Position numbers and translations under genes: made by a program | The notes under the pieces: model-generated | The model's database searches: none | What the model was told of the DNA's origin: nothing | The model's input: only the letters and a program-made list of their open reading frames with translations | Assembly: GCA_005799205.1 (NCBI GenBank) | Contig: SYHM01000212.1 | Coordinates: forward strand, 1-22,622 | Direction: 5' to 3' | Source: Planctomycetia bacterium | GTDB lineage: Bacteria; Planctomycetota; Phycisphaerae; Phycisphaerales; SM1A02 | Length of the DNA: 22,622 nucleotides | Shown here: in pieces, positions 1 to 8,126 of the stretch | Position numbering within the stretch: the stretch's first letter is position 1 | Layout: every line of letters starts with the position of its first letter

Positions 1-1784
1 CGCGCATCGTCGTACACAGCAGCGATACTCGACCCAGGCAAAATGTCATGAAACTGATGCAGCAAGACGGTCTTCCAGAGTGCATCAAGTTCTGCGAGCA
101 GCGCGCGTTCGCGCGACCGTGCCATTGGAGCAAGCACCGCGAGCATTTCGACTTGCCGCAACAACCCCTCTGCCTGTCGATTGGCCTGCTTGATCCACCG
201 CTGTGTTGTGTAGGTGCCGCGGTGCGCCTCGAGATAGAGCTCGCCATCCCAGACAGGAATCGGATCGCCTCGCTGCGCGCTCGCGTGTGCGAGGGCGTGC
301 AGGTCACCGCAGAAATCGCGTGCGCTTGCGTGGGTTGTCGACGGAATCCCCGCGCACTGGGCGGCAATGAGCGTGCGTTCAATCTGCATCGGATCGGGAC
401 CGCCTCCGCCATCCCCCCACCCGTATGGCTGCAGGTACGTTCGGACGCGCCCCTTGTCGAACGTCTCGATGTTTGCTGCAGCTGCCGTGAGGTCCTTTGG
501 AAGAAAGTCGCTGTTGTAGTTGTGGCCTGGAGTGAAATGCGAAAGCACCTCTGTGCCATCGAGCCCGCGCCAATTGAAGGTCACATGTGGAAAGCGATTC
601 GTGCCGCTCCAGATCATCTTGTTCGTGATGAAGGTGTCGAGACCTGCTTTCGCGATGATCTGCGGCAAACATGCTGGGAATCCGAACGTGTCAGGCAGGT
701 ACAAGAACCGTTGTGGTGCGGATGCTCCGAAGTGGTCGCTCCACCAGCGCGATCCGTGCACGATCTGGCGAATGAAGCTTTCGCCACTTGGCGCGGTGCA
801 ATCGGGCTCGATCCACATCGCACCGTTTGGCTCCCAAGCCCCCTGCTTCACCGCAGCTGTGATCTGCTGAAAGAGCGCGGGACTCTCTTCCTTGACGAAC
901 TGATACTGCTGCGCCTGACTGCAAAGAAATCGAAAGTGCGGAAAGCGCTCGATGTTGCGCAGCGCCGTTGCGAAAGATCGAACGCACTTGCGGCGCGTCT
1001 CGTCAATGCGCCAGAGCCACGCGGTGTCGATGTGTGCATGCCCGATCGCGACACAGGTCGTTGCGCTCGAGCCATCGCCGCGGATGAGGTCATCGAGCAA
1101 TGCGCGCTGGGAAAGAATTGCTGCGCGCGTGGCATCTCGCGCGGGAATCGCCCGAACAACTCGCGCGAGCCCCGACCTGATGTCGTTGATTCGAGACGAT
1201 TCGGGTGGACCATCCCACAGCATGCGCCGGAGCCAATCGAAGCGCTGTGAGAATCGCCAAACCTCTTCGTCGATCGCGACCATCTCTGCGCTCTCGAGCC
1301 GGCCTGGCGCTGACTCGTTCCATCGGGCGCGAACTTCAGGCTGATCCCACCAGAATGTCGTAGCACCAAGTGGAAGATTGCACGCGGCTTCGATCCAAAG
1401 GTCGATGCGATCGCCGCCCCGTGCGCGAACTTTGCTGCGCCAGTCGGATGGCACGACGGCGGCAAGATCGTGGTAGGGATCGAGTCCTGAATGCGCGACT
1501 CGATCTATATAGAGCGCTGCCTCGGTTCCAGATGAAAAGCGCAGCAGGGCCCGGTGACCTCGAAAACTCTTTGGAAGGACTCCTCGAACCCGAAACCATG
1601 CAGTGCTGAGAATTGGTCCCCAGCGATAGCCAATGGCGACCGGCTTGCGCCGAGCTCGAACTGCGTCACGGTGCCCAATTCGCGCTCGAAAGTGGGCTAC
1701 CTCGACGGAAAGCGGGTGGATTATTGGGTACGCCAGTGGACCGATGACGCTCGAGTTGAATTCCTCAAAGCGGATCGCATCCAT
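1..1784 (-). CDS. GH38 alpha-mannosidase, N-terminal part (3' end beyond window)
   Basis: Reading the minus strand gives an uninterrupted frame of about 594 codons with clear glycoside hydrolase family 38 features. There is a zinc-site motif HIDTAWLW (H251, D253 from the chosen ATG), the nucleophile region LPDTFGF (D365), and LLHQFHDILPGSSI near the window edge. This is the cytosolic MAN2C1/bacterial type that trims alpha-mannosides from glycans or mannose polymers. The family is usually about 1000 residues, so roughly 400 C-terminal residues (beta-sandwich part) lie to the left of position 1. The start is uncertain. ATG at 1784 gives MDAIRFEEFN; a GTG at 1802 is also in frame, and neither has a clear Shine-Dalgarno. 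The frame stays open upstream into the divergent gene. No signal peptide is visible from either start, which fits a cytoplasmic enzyme. Confidence 0.88.
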   Translation of the reverse strand, partial: MDAIRFEEFNSSVIGPLAYPIIHPLSVEVAHFRARIGHRDAVRARRKPVAIGYRWGPILSTAWFRVRGVLPKSFRGHRALLRFSSGTEAALYIDRVAHSGLDPYHDLAAVVPSDWRSKVRARGGDRIDLWIEAACNLPLGATTFWWDQPEVRARWNESAPGRLESAEMVAIDEEVWRFSQRFDWLRRMLWDGPPESSRINDIRSGLARVVRAIPARDATRAAILSQRALLDDLIRGDGSSATTCVAIGHAHIDTAWLWRIDETRRKCVRSFATALRNIERFPHFRFLCSQAQQYQFVKEESPALFQQITAAVKQGAWEPNGAMWIEPDCTAPSGESFIRQIVHGSRWWSDHFGASAPQRFLYLPDTFGFPACLPQIIAKAGLDTFITNKMIWSGTNRFPHVTFNWRGLDGTEVLSHFTPGHNYNSDFLPKDLTAAAANIETFDKGRVRTYLQPYGWGDGGGGPDPMQIERTLIAAQCAGIPSTTHASARDFCGDLHALAHASAQRGDPIPVWDGELYLEAHRGTYTTQRWIKQANRQAEGLLRQVEMLAVLAPMARSRERALLAELDALWKTVLLHQFHDILPGSSIAAVYDDA

Positions 1785-1825
1785 TTGGTGTTGCGGCAGC
1801 ACGACGCGAGTGTAGAAGTGTTTTC

Positions 1826-1855
1826 TTGACAGGGCGCAATCGAGATGTCTATTGT
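1826..1855 (+). promoter_or_regulatory. Candidate promoter of the export cluster
   Basis: A perfect TTGACA (1826-1831) is followed after 18 bases by TATTGT (1850-1855, 4 of 6 matches to TATAAT). A start of transcription about 7 bases further on would fall at ~1862, only a couple of bases before the ATG at 1864, so the mRNA would be nearly leaderless. An imperfect inverted repeat, GGGCGCAAT (1832-1840) against ATTGTCCC (1851-1858), occupies the spacer and -10 and could be an operator. Promoter assignment is by eye; the operator is speculative. Confidence 0.45.
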
Positions 1856-1863
1856 CCCTACCG

Positions 1864-2298
1864 ATGAGCCGCTTGCCGCGCATCTTCGTCATCGCAGTCG
1901 TCGCACTCTGGCTGCCACTGTGCTGCTGTCAGGTGTTGGCATTCGCGGATGCGTCGTGCGAAACATCGCGTGAGACCGCTCGAGGCCACGCCTCGTGCTG
2001 CCATGACGATGCGAGCGACAACGAGTCGAACGGTGAAGATCAAGACGAACGTGCGCCACGATCGTGCGAGCACTGTGTTATCAAGGCTCCCGCGCCACAA
2101 CCTCCTTCGCTCGATGCCTTCTTCATCCTGGCCGAGATCCCCTTCGAGGCGATCTTGCCACCTTCGGTCATCGATCCGCTTCAACTCTATGCCGCTGAAC
2201 ATGCGGGCGGCTGGCCACTTGCGCCGACTCTCAAACCTCCAGCGCCGCCACTGCTGAGTAGTGAGCGGTGTGCGCTGCTGACTCTCTGGACTCTTTGA
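1864..2298 (+). CDS. Secreted small Cys/His-rich protein, unknown function
   Basis: A 144-residue protein with an N-terminal hydrophobic segment (about residues 6-27, containing CCC at 20-22) that looks like a signal peptide or lipoprotein-like leader. It is followed by a hydrophilic, acidic part with C32, a CCH triplet at 45-47 and CEHC at 68-71. The C-terminal half is proline-rich and ends LLTLWTL. I do not recognise a named family. Short Cys/His-rich exported proteins of this style often precede metal-efflux outer-membrane genes, and here the next gene is TolC-like. Metal or thiol chemistry is therefore plausible but unproven. ATG 1864 is preferred over the in-frame TTG at 1852 because the latter lies inside the proposed -10 box. 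There is no Shine-Dalgarno, consistent with leaderless initiation. Confidence 0.65.
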   Translation: MSRLPRIFVIAVVALWLPLCCCQVLAFADASCETSRETARGHASCCHDDASDNESNGEDQDERAPRSCEHCVIKAPAPQPPSLDAFFILAEIPFEAILPPSVIDPLQLYAAEHAGGWPLAPTLKPPAPPLLSSERCALLTLWTL

Positions 2299-2316
2299 AC
2301 TCCTGACACGACTCTT

Positions 2317-2339
2317 CCGCGCGACGCGTGTTCGCGCGG
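2317..2339 (+). terminator. GC-rich hairpin, possible attenuator or terminator
   Basis: A perfect 8-bp stem, CCGCGCGA (2317-2324) pairing with TCGCGCGG (2332-2339), with a 7-base loop. It starts 18 bases after the stop of the Cys-rich gene and is followed by CTGTTCGTTGT, a weak T-rich run. It could terminate part of the transcription so that the first gene is made in excess over the pump genes, or it could protect an mRNA end. The weak T-run argues against a strong intrinsic terminator. Confidence 0.4.
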
Positions 2340-2353
2340 CTGTTCGTTGTCCC

Positions 2354-2371
2354 GTGAACCATTTGGTTCAC
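2354..2371 (+). repeat. Perfect inverted repeat ahead of tolC-like gene
   Basis: GTGAACCA (2354-2361) and TGGTTCAC (2364-2371) are perfect complements separated by TT. The element ends 6 bases before the GGAG ribosome-binding site of the TolC-like gene (2377-2380). It could be an operator for a dimeric regulator or an RNA hairpin affecting translation. With only two unpaired bases a hairpin would open at the loop, so a DNA operator is at least as likely. Confidence 0.5.
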
Positions 2372-2387
2372 ACTCTGGAGCTCAACC

Positions 2388-3782
2388 ATGCACAACTCAA
2401 TCCGCGCGCTGGCGTTCGCAATAACGCTGCCAGTGGCAATCGCCGTCGGCTGCAGCCCTCCGCGACTCGATCCACCCACTTCGATTGGCTCAGAGATCAC
2501 CGCTCGCACTGGGGCCACCCCAGCATGGACGCGCGGCGACTCACCGACCCATCCAGACGCCGATTCGCTGAAAGGTGATTCCACTACGCCGCTCCCCACT
2601 GCGCTTGATGAAGCAACGGCAGTCACGATGGCGCTTGACGCAAATCCAGAGCTTGCCCGCATGCTCGCTGAGCTGGATGCGATGCGCGCCGAGTCACTCG
2701 ACGCCGCCGCGCCGCAGAATCCGGTGGTCAATTTCGCGTCAGGCGTTCCGCTCGACTCAATGGGGGTGGTACCGATCGTTGCCATGCTCATGGTTCAGAT
2801 CGATGACCTCTGGAAGCAGCCGATTCGCAGCGACGCGGCGCGCGATACATACGAGGCGGCACTGCTTGCGCTCGGTGCGCGTGCCGTCGGGATTGCATCC
2901 GAAGCGCGCACGCTCTGGCATGAGGTGGCCATGCGTGACATCGAGAGTTCATACGCGCTCAACGACCTTCGGCAAACCGAGCGGCTGCTGTCGATCGCGC
3001 GCGCGAAGTTTGCGGCTGGAGAATTGGCGGGTGATGGCGTTGCCACCGCACAGGCCGAGTTTGTCGATGCACACTACCGCCAAGAAATGGCGATTGAGGC
3101 TGACGAAAGCGCACGCCTCGAGTTGCTCGCGCTTGTAGGACGCGCGGGAGCACCGACCTCGTGGCAGATTGGATCGCCCGACCCATCCACCCACATCGCA
3201 CTGCACGGCGCACTCATGAACGACTCCGACATTGCCGACACTCTGATTGCGTCGCGACTTGATGTGCGCGCAGCGGAGGCGCGTGCGCGGGCCGCAGCGG
3301 CGGCGCTTGAACTGGCGTCCCGCGGCCGCCTGAAGAGCGTCCAACTGGGGGGTGGCTTTGAACGAGACATGGAGGGCGATCAAGCTGCGGCGGTCACGGC
3401 ACTCGTCGAGGTCCCGCTCTTCAATACCGGCTCAGCCCGAATCGCCCGCGCGCAGGCGCAACTCCGCGCGGCGCGAATCGAGACGGAGCGCATCCGACAG
3501 AGCGCGGTCGTCGCGGTGCGCGCAGCTCTAGTCAAGGCCCGCTCTGCCGAAGATCGCCACGGCATCACGCGTGAGCATCTCGTCACTGCGAGCGAGCAAT
3601 CGAGCGCACGAGCCGAAGCGGCCGTCGCTGCAGGCGAGGGCTCGCAGGAGTCGGCCGTCAATGCTGCGCACGACCTGAATCACGCACACCTTGCGCTGAT
3701 TGACCTTGAACGCGAAAGGCGGCGCGCTCGCATTGCGTTCACCGCTGCCGCAGGATTCCTTCCCTCTGAGGTGCTTCCATGA
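2388..3782 (+). CDS. TolC-like outer-membrane efflux lipoprotein
   Basis: A 464-residue protein of the outer membrane efflux protein (OEP/CusC/TolC) family, forming the exit duct of a tripartite exporter. The N-terminus is a signal sequence with a cysteine at residue 22 (AVGCS). That fits a lipid-anchored family member, although the -3 position is Ala rather than Leu. The rest is rich in long Ala/Arg/Glu helices in two repeats, including FAAGELAGDGVATAQAEF and a second-half EVPLFNTGSARIARAQAQLRAAR, typical of OEP repeats. GGAG at 2377-2380 is 7 bases before the ATG. Its TGA overlaps the ATG of the adaptor gene (ATGA), so the two are probably co-translated. The substrate cannot be inferred from this subunit. 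Confidence 0.85.
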   Translation: MHNSIRALAFAITLPVAIAVGCSPPRLDPPTSIGSEITARTGATPAWTRGDSPTHPDADSLKGDSTTPLPTALDEATAVTMALDANPELARMLAELDAMRAESLDAAAPQNPVVNFASGVPLDSMGVVPIVAMLMVQIDDLWKQPIRSDAARDTYEAALLALGARAVGIASEARTLWHEVAMRDIESSYALNDLRQTERLLSIARAKFAAGELAGDGVATAQAEFVDAHYRQEMAIEADESARLELLALVGRAGAPTSWQIGSPDPSTHIALHGALMNDSDIADTLIASRLDVRAAEARARAAAAALELASRGRLKSVQLGGGFERDMEGDQAAAVTALVEVPLFNTGSARIARAQAQLRAARIETERIRQSAVVAVRAALVKARSAEDRHGITREHLVTASEQSSARAEAAVAAGEGSQESAVNAAHDLNHAHLALIDLERERRRARIAFTAAAGFLPSEVLP

Positions 3783-5068
3783 CAGCACAGAAACACTCGA
3801 CAGTGATTCCAACACCACGCCTTCACATCGGTTCCCGCATCGTGCTTCCACTCATCCTCATCGGTGGCGCGAGCGCGATCCTCATCTGGTCGAGTTGGCG
3901 GGCGTGGGCTCCGCTCACGACCGTCGGTGGAACGCCGGTTGTTGTGCGCACTTCGCACACTGCGGCGCCGGCACCTGGATCGCGTGCGCGTGGCTCAGTG
4001 GTGCAAGCCCCCGGATGGATCGAGCCCGCTCCATTTGCGCTGAGCGTCCCTGCGCTGATTCCTGGAGTCGTGCGCGAAGTACTCGTACTCGAAGGGGACT
4101 CCGTCACACAGGGGCAGGTCGTGGCTCGCCTTGTCGACGACCAAGCGGTGCTTGCGCTGCGGCGGGCGGAAGCAGAGTTGCAGGTCAAGGTCGCTGAGCT
4201 TGCGGCGCTCGAGGATGAGCTCACGCGCAAGTCAACCCTCGTCGAGATTGGTGGAGTCAGCGCTGCAGAGGTCGCTCGGCTTGGATTGCGCGTCTCAGCG
4301 GCACGTGCAACACACGCGCAGTTTGCGGTTGCCCGTGATGAGAGCGCGCTTGCTTTGGCTCGAACCGAAGTGCGTGCGCCAGCCGCTGGGGTCGTGATGG
4401 CGCGACTAGCCACGACTGGATCGTTCGTCGGCATGGGACCTGAGAACGCGGCCGTGGTGCAGCTCTTCGATCCCGCGAGTTTGCAGGTGCGGACCGATGT
4501 ACCGCTCGCGGATGCGGGGCAACTCGCGATTGGTCAGTCAGCTGAGATTCAGGTGGACGCCCTGCCTGGGGTCGTCATCAAGGGGCGCGTGGTTCGGCTT
4601 GTTCAGCAGGCTGACATCGCCAAGAACACGCTTCAGGCGAAGGTGCTGCTCGAGTCGCCGCCTGCTGGACTCGTTCCTGACATGCTCGCGCGCGTTCGCA
4701 TTGAGTTGAGCAGCCCACATGATTCGAATGGAGGCACCGCGGCGAACGCTCTCGCGAGCGGAGGCCGCGGTGAACTTGCGATCCCCGAGGCGGTCGTTGC
4801 GAATTGGGCGGTCTCTCCCGATGGAACGCGGACGGGGACCGTTCGAGTGGTCATCAATCTGCGCGACGAAGTCGGCACGATTGAGGAACGCGCAATTGTC
4901 TGTCTCGGCCGCGCGGGACCAGAAGATTGGACGACCGTCGTTGACGGACTGCGACCTGGCGATTTTGTTGTGAGTGCTGAATCGCCGCCCACACGTCAGG
5001 GCCAGACGGTTCGCGTTGCATCGATTGCAAGTTCTCAGCCCACGGGAGCACACAATGAGCACCGCTGA
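3779..5068 (+). CDS. HlyD/MacA-type periplasmic adaptor (membrane fusion protein)
   Basis: A 429-residue membrane fusion protein that would link the inner-membrane ABC permeases to the TolC-like duct. A single transmembrane anchor lies at about residues 20-40. A split lipoyl/barrel-sandwich domain follows (VREVLVLEGDSVTQGQVVARL near 98-118 and TEVRAPAAGVVMARL later). Between them is an alpha-helical hairpin of about residues 124-200. Beta-barrel and membrane-proximal parts follow (VPLADAGQLAIGQSAEIQV). The gene overlaps its upstream neighbour by ATGA and runs 14 bases into the ATPase gene. The C-terminal ~100 residues are less typical and may adapt it to these permeases. Confidence 0.85.
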   Translation: MTAQKHSTVIPTPRLHIGSRIVLPLILIGGASAILIWSSWRAWAPLTTVGGTPVVVRTSHTAAPAPGSRARGSVVQAPGWIEPAPFALSVPALIPGVVREVLVLEGDSVTQGQVVARLVDDQAVLALRRAEAELQVKVAELAALEDELTRKSTLVEIGGVSAAEVARLGLRVSAARATHAQFAVARDESALALARTEVRAPAAGVVMARLATTGSFVGMGPENAAVVQLFDPASLQVRTDVPLADAGQLAIGQSAEIQVDALPGVVIKGRVVRLVQQADIAKNTLQAKVLLESPPAGLVPDMLARVRIELSSPHDSNGGTAANALASGGRGELAIPEAVVANWAVSPDGTRTGTVRVVINLRDEVGTIEERAIVCLGRAGPEDWTTVVDGLRPGDFVVSAESPPTRQGQTVRVASIASSQPTGAHNEHR

Positions 5069-5756
5069 ACCAATCATCACCTGCGCGGCACTTGAAAAGC
5101 ACTACTCGCGCGGCGGTGACACCGTGCGCGTGCTCGAGTCGATCGATCTCGTCCTTGAACGGGGAGCGTTCGTCGCGCTCATGGGGCCATCAGGGTCTGG
5201 CAAGACCACACTCTTGAATCTCTTTGCCGGGATCGATCGACCAACTGCTGGATCGCTATCCGTTGACGGACACGATATTGCTCACCTCTCACGAGCAGCC
5301 CTTGCTGCGTGGCGCGCGGCGAGTGTCGGCTATGTCTTTCAGCTCTACCACCTCGTTCCAGTGTTGACGGCGTATGAAAATGTTGAGCTACCGCTTTACT
5401 TACAGCCGCTCTCAAGACGGGAACGGCATCGCCGCGTCAGTGAGGCGCTTGAGTCTGTCGGTATCGCCGATCGACACGCACACTTTCCGCGCCAACTCTC
5501 GGGAGGCCAAGAGCAACGAGTTGCGATCGCACGCGCCATCGTGACAGCACCTGCGCTGTTGCTCGCAGACGAACCGACCGGCGATCTCGATCGCGTTGCT
5601 GCGGCCGGAGTGATGGACTTGCTTTCTCGCTTGCACCGAGAACGCGGACAGACGATCGTCATGGTTACCCACGACCCCACAACAGCCCGCCACGCAGATC
5701 GAACGGTGCATCTTGAAAAGGGACGGCTGGTTCCAACTTCTGAGGGACACCAATGA
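5055..5756 (+). CDS. ABC transporter ATP-binding protein (MacB/LolD type)
   Basis: A 233-residue stand-alone nucleotide-binding subunit with all core motifs: Walker A GPSGSGKT (44-51), Q-loop Q96, signature LSGGQ (148-152), Walker B LLLADE (168-173) and H-loop H206 in VTHD. It belongs to the LolD/MacB/FtsE branch that partners with FtsX-like permeases, usually driving extrusion or mechanotransmission rather than classical import. The ATG at 5055 is chosen because GGGAG at 5044-5048 sits 6 bases upstream and because conserved sequence starts just after it. A longer in-frame reading exists but lies inside the adaptor gene. Its TGA overlaps the next ATG. Confidence 0.93.
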   Translation: MSTAEPIITCAALEKHYSRGGDTVRVLESIDLVLERGAFVALMGPSGSGKTTLLNLFAGIDRPTAGSLSVDGHDIAHLSRAALAAWRAASVGYVFQLYHLVPVLTAYENVELPLYLQPLSRRERHRRVSEALESVGIADRHAHFPRQLSGGQEQRVAIARAIVTAPALLLADEPTGDLDRVAAAGVMDLLSRLHRERGQTIVMVTHDPTTARHADRTVHLEKGRLVPTSEGHQ

Positions 5757-6913
5757 TTTCGCGCCGTGCACTTGGTGGTGTCATGGGGCTTGCGTGGCAT
5801 GGGCTCGTGCGGCGGCCAACCCGTAGCGCTCTCGTCGTCGCCGGAGTGACGGTCGCAGTGTTTCTGTTTTGCACCGTCGACGCAATGCGAACTGGCGTCG
5901 AGCGCGCCACATCGCGAGCCTCGCAAGAAACCGCGCTCATCGTCTACAGGCAGAATCGCTTCTGCCCCTTCACCAGCGCGCTTCCGCAGTATTACGAGGT
6001 TGCGATCCGCAAGGTGCCTGGGGTGGTATCAGTCACCCCCGTCAAGATCGTTGTGTCGAATTGTCGCGCATCACTCGACGTTGTCACGTTTCGCGGCGTG
6101 CCCGCCGATGCTTTCTCGCAGGCACATGCATCGCAGGCGAGTGCAGACACGATGGCGAGCTGGCTCGCGCGCGGAGATTCTGCACTGATCGGCCGCGAAC
6201 TTGCCGAGCGTCGTCGACTCAAGCCAGGAGATCGGTTCACAGCCGCCGGAGTCGACGCGTTCGTAGCAGGCATCATTGACAGCGACGCTCCGCAAGATCA
6301 GAGCAGCGCTTTCGTGCATCTTCCGTTTCTTCAGGAACAATCAAAGCGCGGGAGCACTGGCGGCATCGTCACGCAGTTTGACGTGCGGGTCGCCGATCCA
6401 GAGAGACTCGATGAGGTGGCACTCGCGATCGACGCCTTGTTTGCGACCGATCAGACTCCCACGACAACACGCGCCGAAACGGCGCATGTCGCTCGCGCCG
6501 CAACGGATGTCATCGCGCTCATTGGGTTTGCGCGCATGCTCGGGTTGGCTGCGCTTGCTGCGGTGTTCGCACTCGTTGCCAACGCCATTGTGCTCTCGAT
6601 GCGCAGCCGTCAGCGCGAAGTCAGCGTGCTACAGACTCTTGGGTTTGGTGGACCTCACCTTGCGACCCTTGTGATGGCAGAGGCACTCTTCCTCGGTTCT
6701 GTTGGAGGAGTGATCGGCGCAGGAGCGTCATATGCGACGGTTGCACTGACACGCACCGCGCTCACGATGGAAGGGGTTGCGATTGCTGTGCCACCATCTA
6801 TATCGATCGCAGCACTGGGGGTTGCCATCGCGATTGCGCTGAGCCTCGCCGCAGGGGTCGTGCCAGCACTTGTGGCATCGCGCCAGACCATCGTTGCAGG
6901 ATTCCGCTCATGA
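5753..6913 (+). CDS. FtsX-type ABC permease, first of two
   Basis: A 386-residue FtsX/MacB-like permease. One N-terminal transmembrane segment (about 27-45) is followed by a large extracytoplasmic domain and three C-terminal segments (about 252-282, 303-330, 344-377). The cytoplasmic coupling motif SMRSRQREVSVLQTLGFG precedes the penultimate segments, as in the family. The extracytoplasmic domain has two cysteines (C71 in RFCPF, C104 in SNCRAS) that could form a disulfide. The start overlaps the ATPase stop (ATGA) and the end overlaps the second permease (ATGA), so the three products are probably made in step. Confidence 0.88.
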   Translation: MISRRALGGVMGLAWHGLVRRPTRSALVVAGVTVAVFLFCTVDAMRTGVERATSRASQETALIVYRQNRFCPFTSALPQYYEVAIRKVPGVVSVTPVKIVVSNCRASLDVVTFRGVPADAFSQAHASQASADTMASWLARGDSALIGRELAERRRLKPGDRFTAAGVDAFVAGIIDSDAPQDQSSAFVHLPFLQEQSKRGSTGGIVTQFDVRVADPERLDEVALAIDALFATDQTPTTTRAETAHVARAATDVIALIGFARMLGLAALAAVFALVANAIVLSMRSRQREVSVLQTLGFGGPHLATLVMAEALFLGSVGGVIGAGASYATVALTRTALTMEGVAIAVPPSISIAALGVAIAIALSLAAGVVPALVASRQTIVAGFRS

Positions 6914-8103
6914 TGCTGCTGCCACTTCACTACGCTGCGCGCAACATTGGGCGAAGCCGATCGCGCCTCGTACTGACCGCCGGCGGTGGTGCCATCGTCG
7001 TGTTTCTTGTGGTCAGTGCGGTCGCAAGCGTGCGTGCTCTTGACCGTGGAGTCCGCGCGAGTGGCACCGTCGGCAACGTGATGCTGCTTGGCGCAGGAAG
7101 CGAAGAGAGCGTCGAGCGAAGCGAGATCACCGCCTCGACTCCTGGCATTCTTGCTGCGAGTCTTCCAACGATTCGCATACTTGGAGGCGCACGCTTCGTC
7201 TCTCCAGAACTGCACGTGCCCCTGCCGCTTCGCCGCGCTGGAGAAGTCCGCCCCGAGGGGAGTTCTCGCGACCTTGTGCTCGTGCGCGGCATCGAGCCAG
7301 CCGCATTTCTCGTTCATCCGCAGGCGCGACTCTCGATCGGCAGGTTGCCCGAGCAAGGACGTAACGAAGCGCTGATCGGACGGTCGGTGGCGGCGCGACT
7401 GGGAGTCGTCGACGCCGACCTCGCGCGCGCGTCCGAGCCGCAGAAGATTCTCATTGATGACATCGAGCACACACTGACAGGGATCATTGATGCCCCAGGC
7501 GTTGCGATTGACGGGGAGGTCTGGGTTCCCATCTCAGATTTGCTCGTACAGACCAAACGACAGACCATTTCTGTTGCGGTCGTATCGCTTGCGAGTGGCG
7601 ATGCGAGCGATCTTGAGGTCTTTGCCGCGCGACGACCAGATCTCGAGCTCACTGCGATTGACGAGCCTCTGTACTACGCACAGCTCGCACAGTTTTTTCG
7701 CCCCGTACAAATCATGATCGGCTTCAGTGCGTTCATCGTCGCACTCGGCGCAATGCTCGGCGGGCTCAATGCGCTCGACGCGGCATTTGCCTCGCGGTCA
7801 CGCGAGATCGCGATGCTGCAGGTGCTTGGGTACTCGCGCACGGCGGTCATCATCAGTCTCGTGCAGGAGTCGCTGATCACGATCGCAGCTGGGGCACTCC
7901 CAGCGCTTGTGCTTGCCATCGCGCTGCTCAACGGAGTCGGCGTGCGCTTCTCGATGGGAATCTTCTCCCTTTCTGTCGATGCCACCTGCATCGCGAGCGG
8001 ACTCGCGGCTGCGTTCGCTCTCGGACTACTCGGCAGTTTGCCTCCTGCCATTCGTTGCATGCGTGCGTCGATCCCGTCGGCGCTCAAAGCAGACCTTGCG
8101 TAA
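6910..8103 (+). CDS. FtsX-type ABC permease, second of two
   Basis: A 397-residue permease with the same one-plus-three segment layout as its neighbour (about 19-44, 265-290, 310-345, 352-382) and the motif SREIAMLQVLGYSR. The extracytoplasmic sequence differs greatly from the first permease, and I see no Cys pair like C71/C104 of the partner. The two proteins probably assemble as a heterodimer on a homodimeric ATPase, in contrast to MacB, which is a homodimer with the ATPase fused. It ends 23 bases before the terminal lipoprotein gene. Confidence 0.88.
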   Translation: MMLLPLHYAARNIGRSRSRLVLTAGGGAIVVFLVVSAVASVRALDRGVRASGTVGNVMLLGAGSEESVERSEITASTPGILAASLPTIRILGGARFVSPELHVPLPLRRAGEVRPEGSSRDLVLVRGIEPAAFLVHPQARLSIGRLPEQGRNEALIGRSVAARLGVVDADLARASEPQKILIDDIEHTLTGIIDAPGVAIDGEVWVPISDLLVQTKRQTISVAVVSLASGDASDLEVFAARRPDLELTAIDEPLYYAQLAQFFRPVQIMIGFSAFIVALGAMLGGLNALDAAFASRSREIAMLQVLGYSRTAVIISLVQESLITIAAGALPALVLAIALLNGVGVRFSMGIFSLSVDATCIASGLAAAFALGLLGSLPPAIRCMRASIPSALKADLA

Positions 8104-8126
8104 CTTCACCTTCCTTGGAGCTCATT

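Noticed and set aside
48..1250. 400-codon plus-strand open frame
   Set aside because: Its translation has no recognisable pattern, while the opposite strand in the same region carries intact GH38 catalytic motifs.
4974..5054. Longer start for the ABC ATPase
   Set aside because: A good ribosome-binding site precedes ATG 5055 and the extension lies within the adaptor gene.
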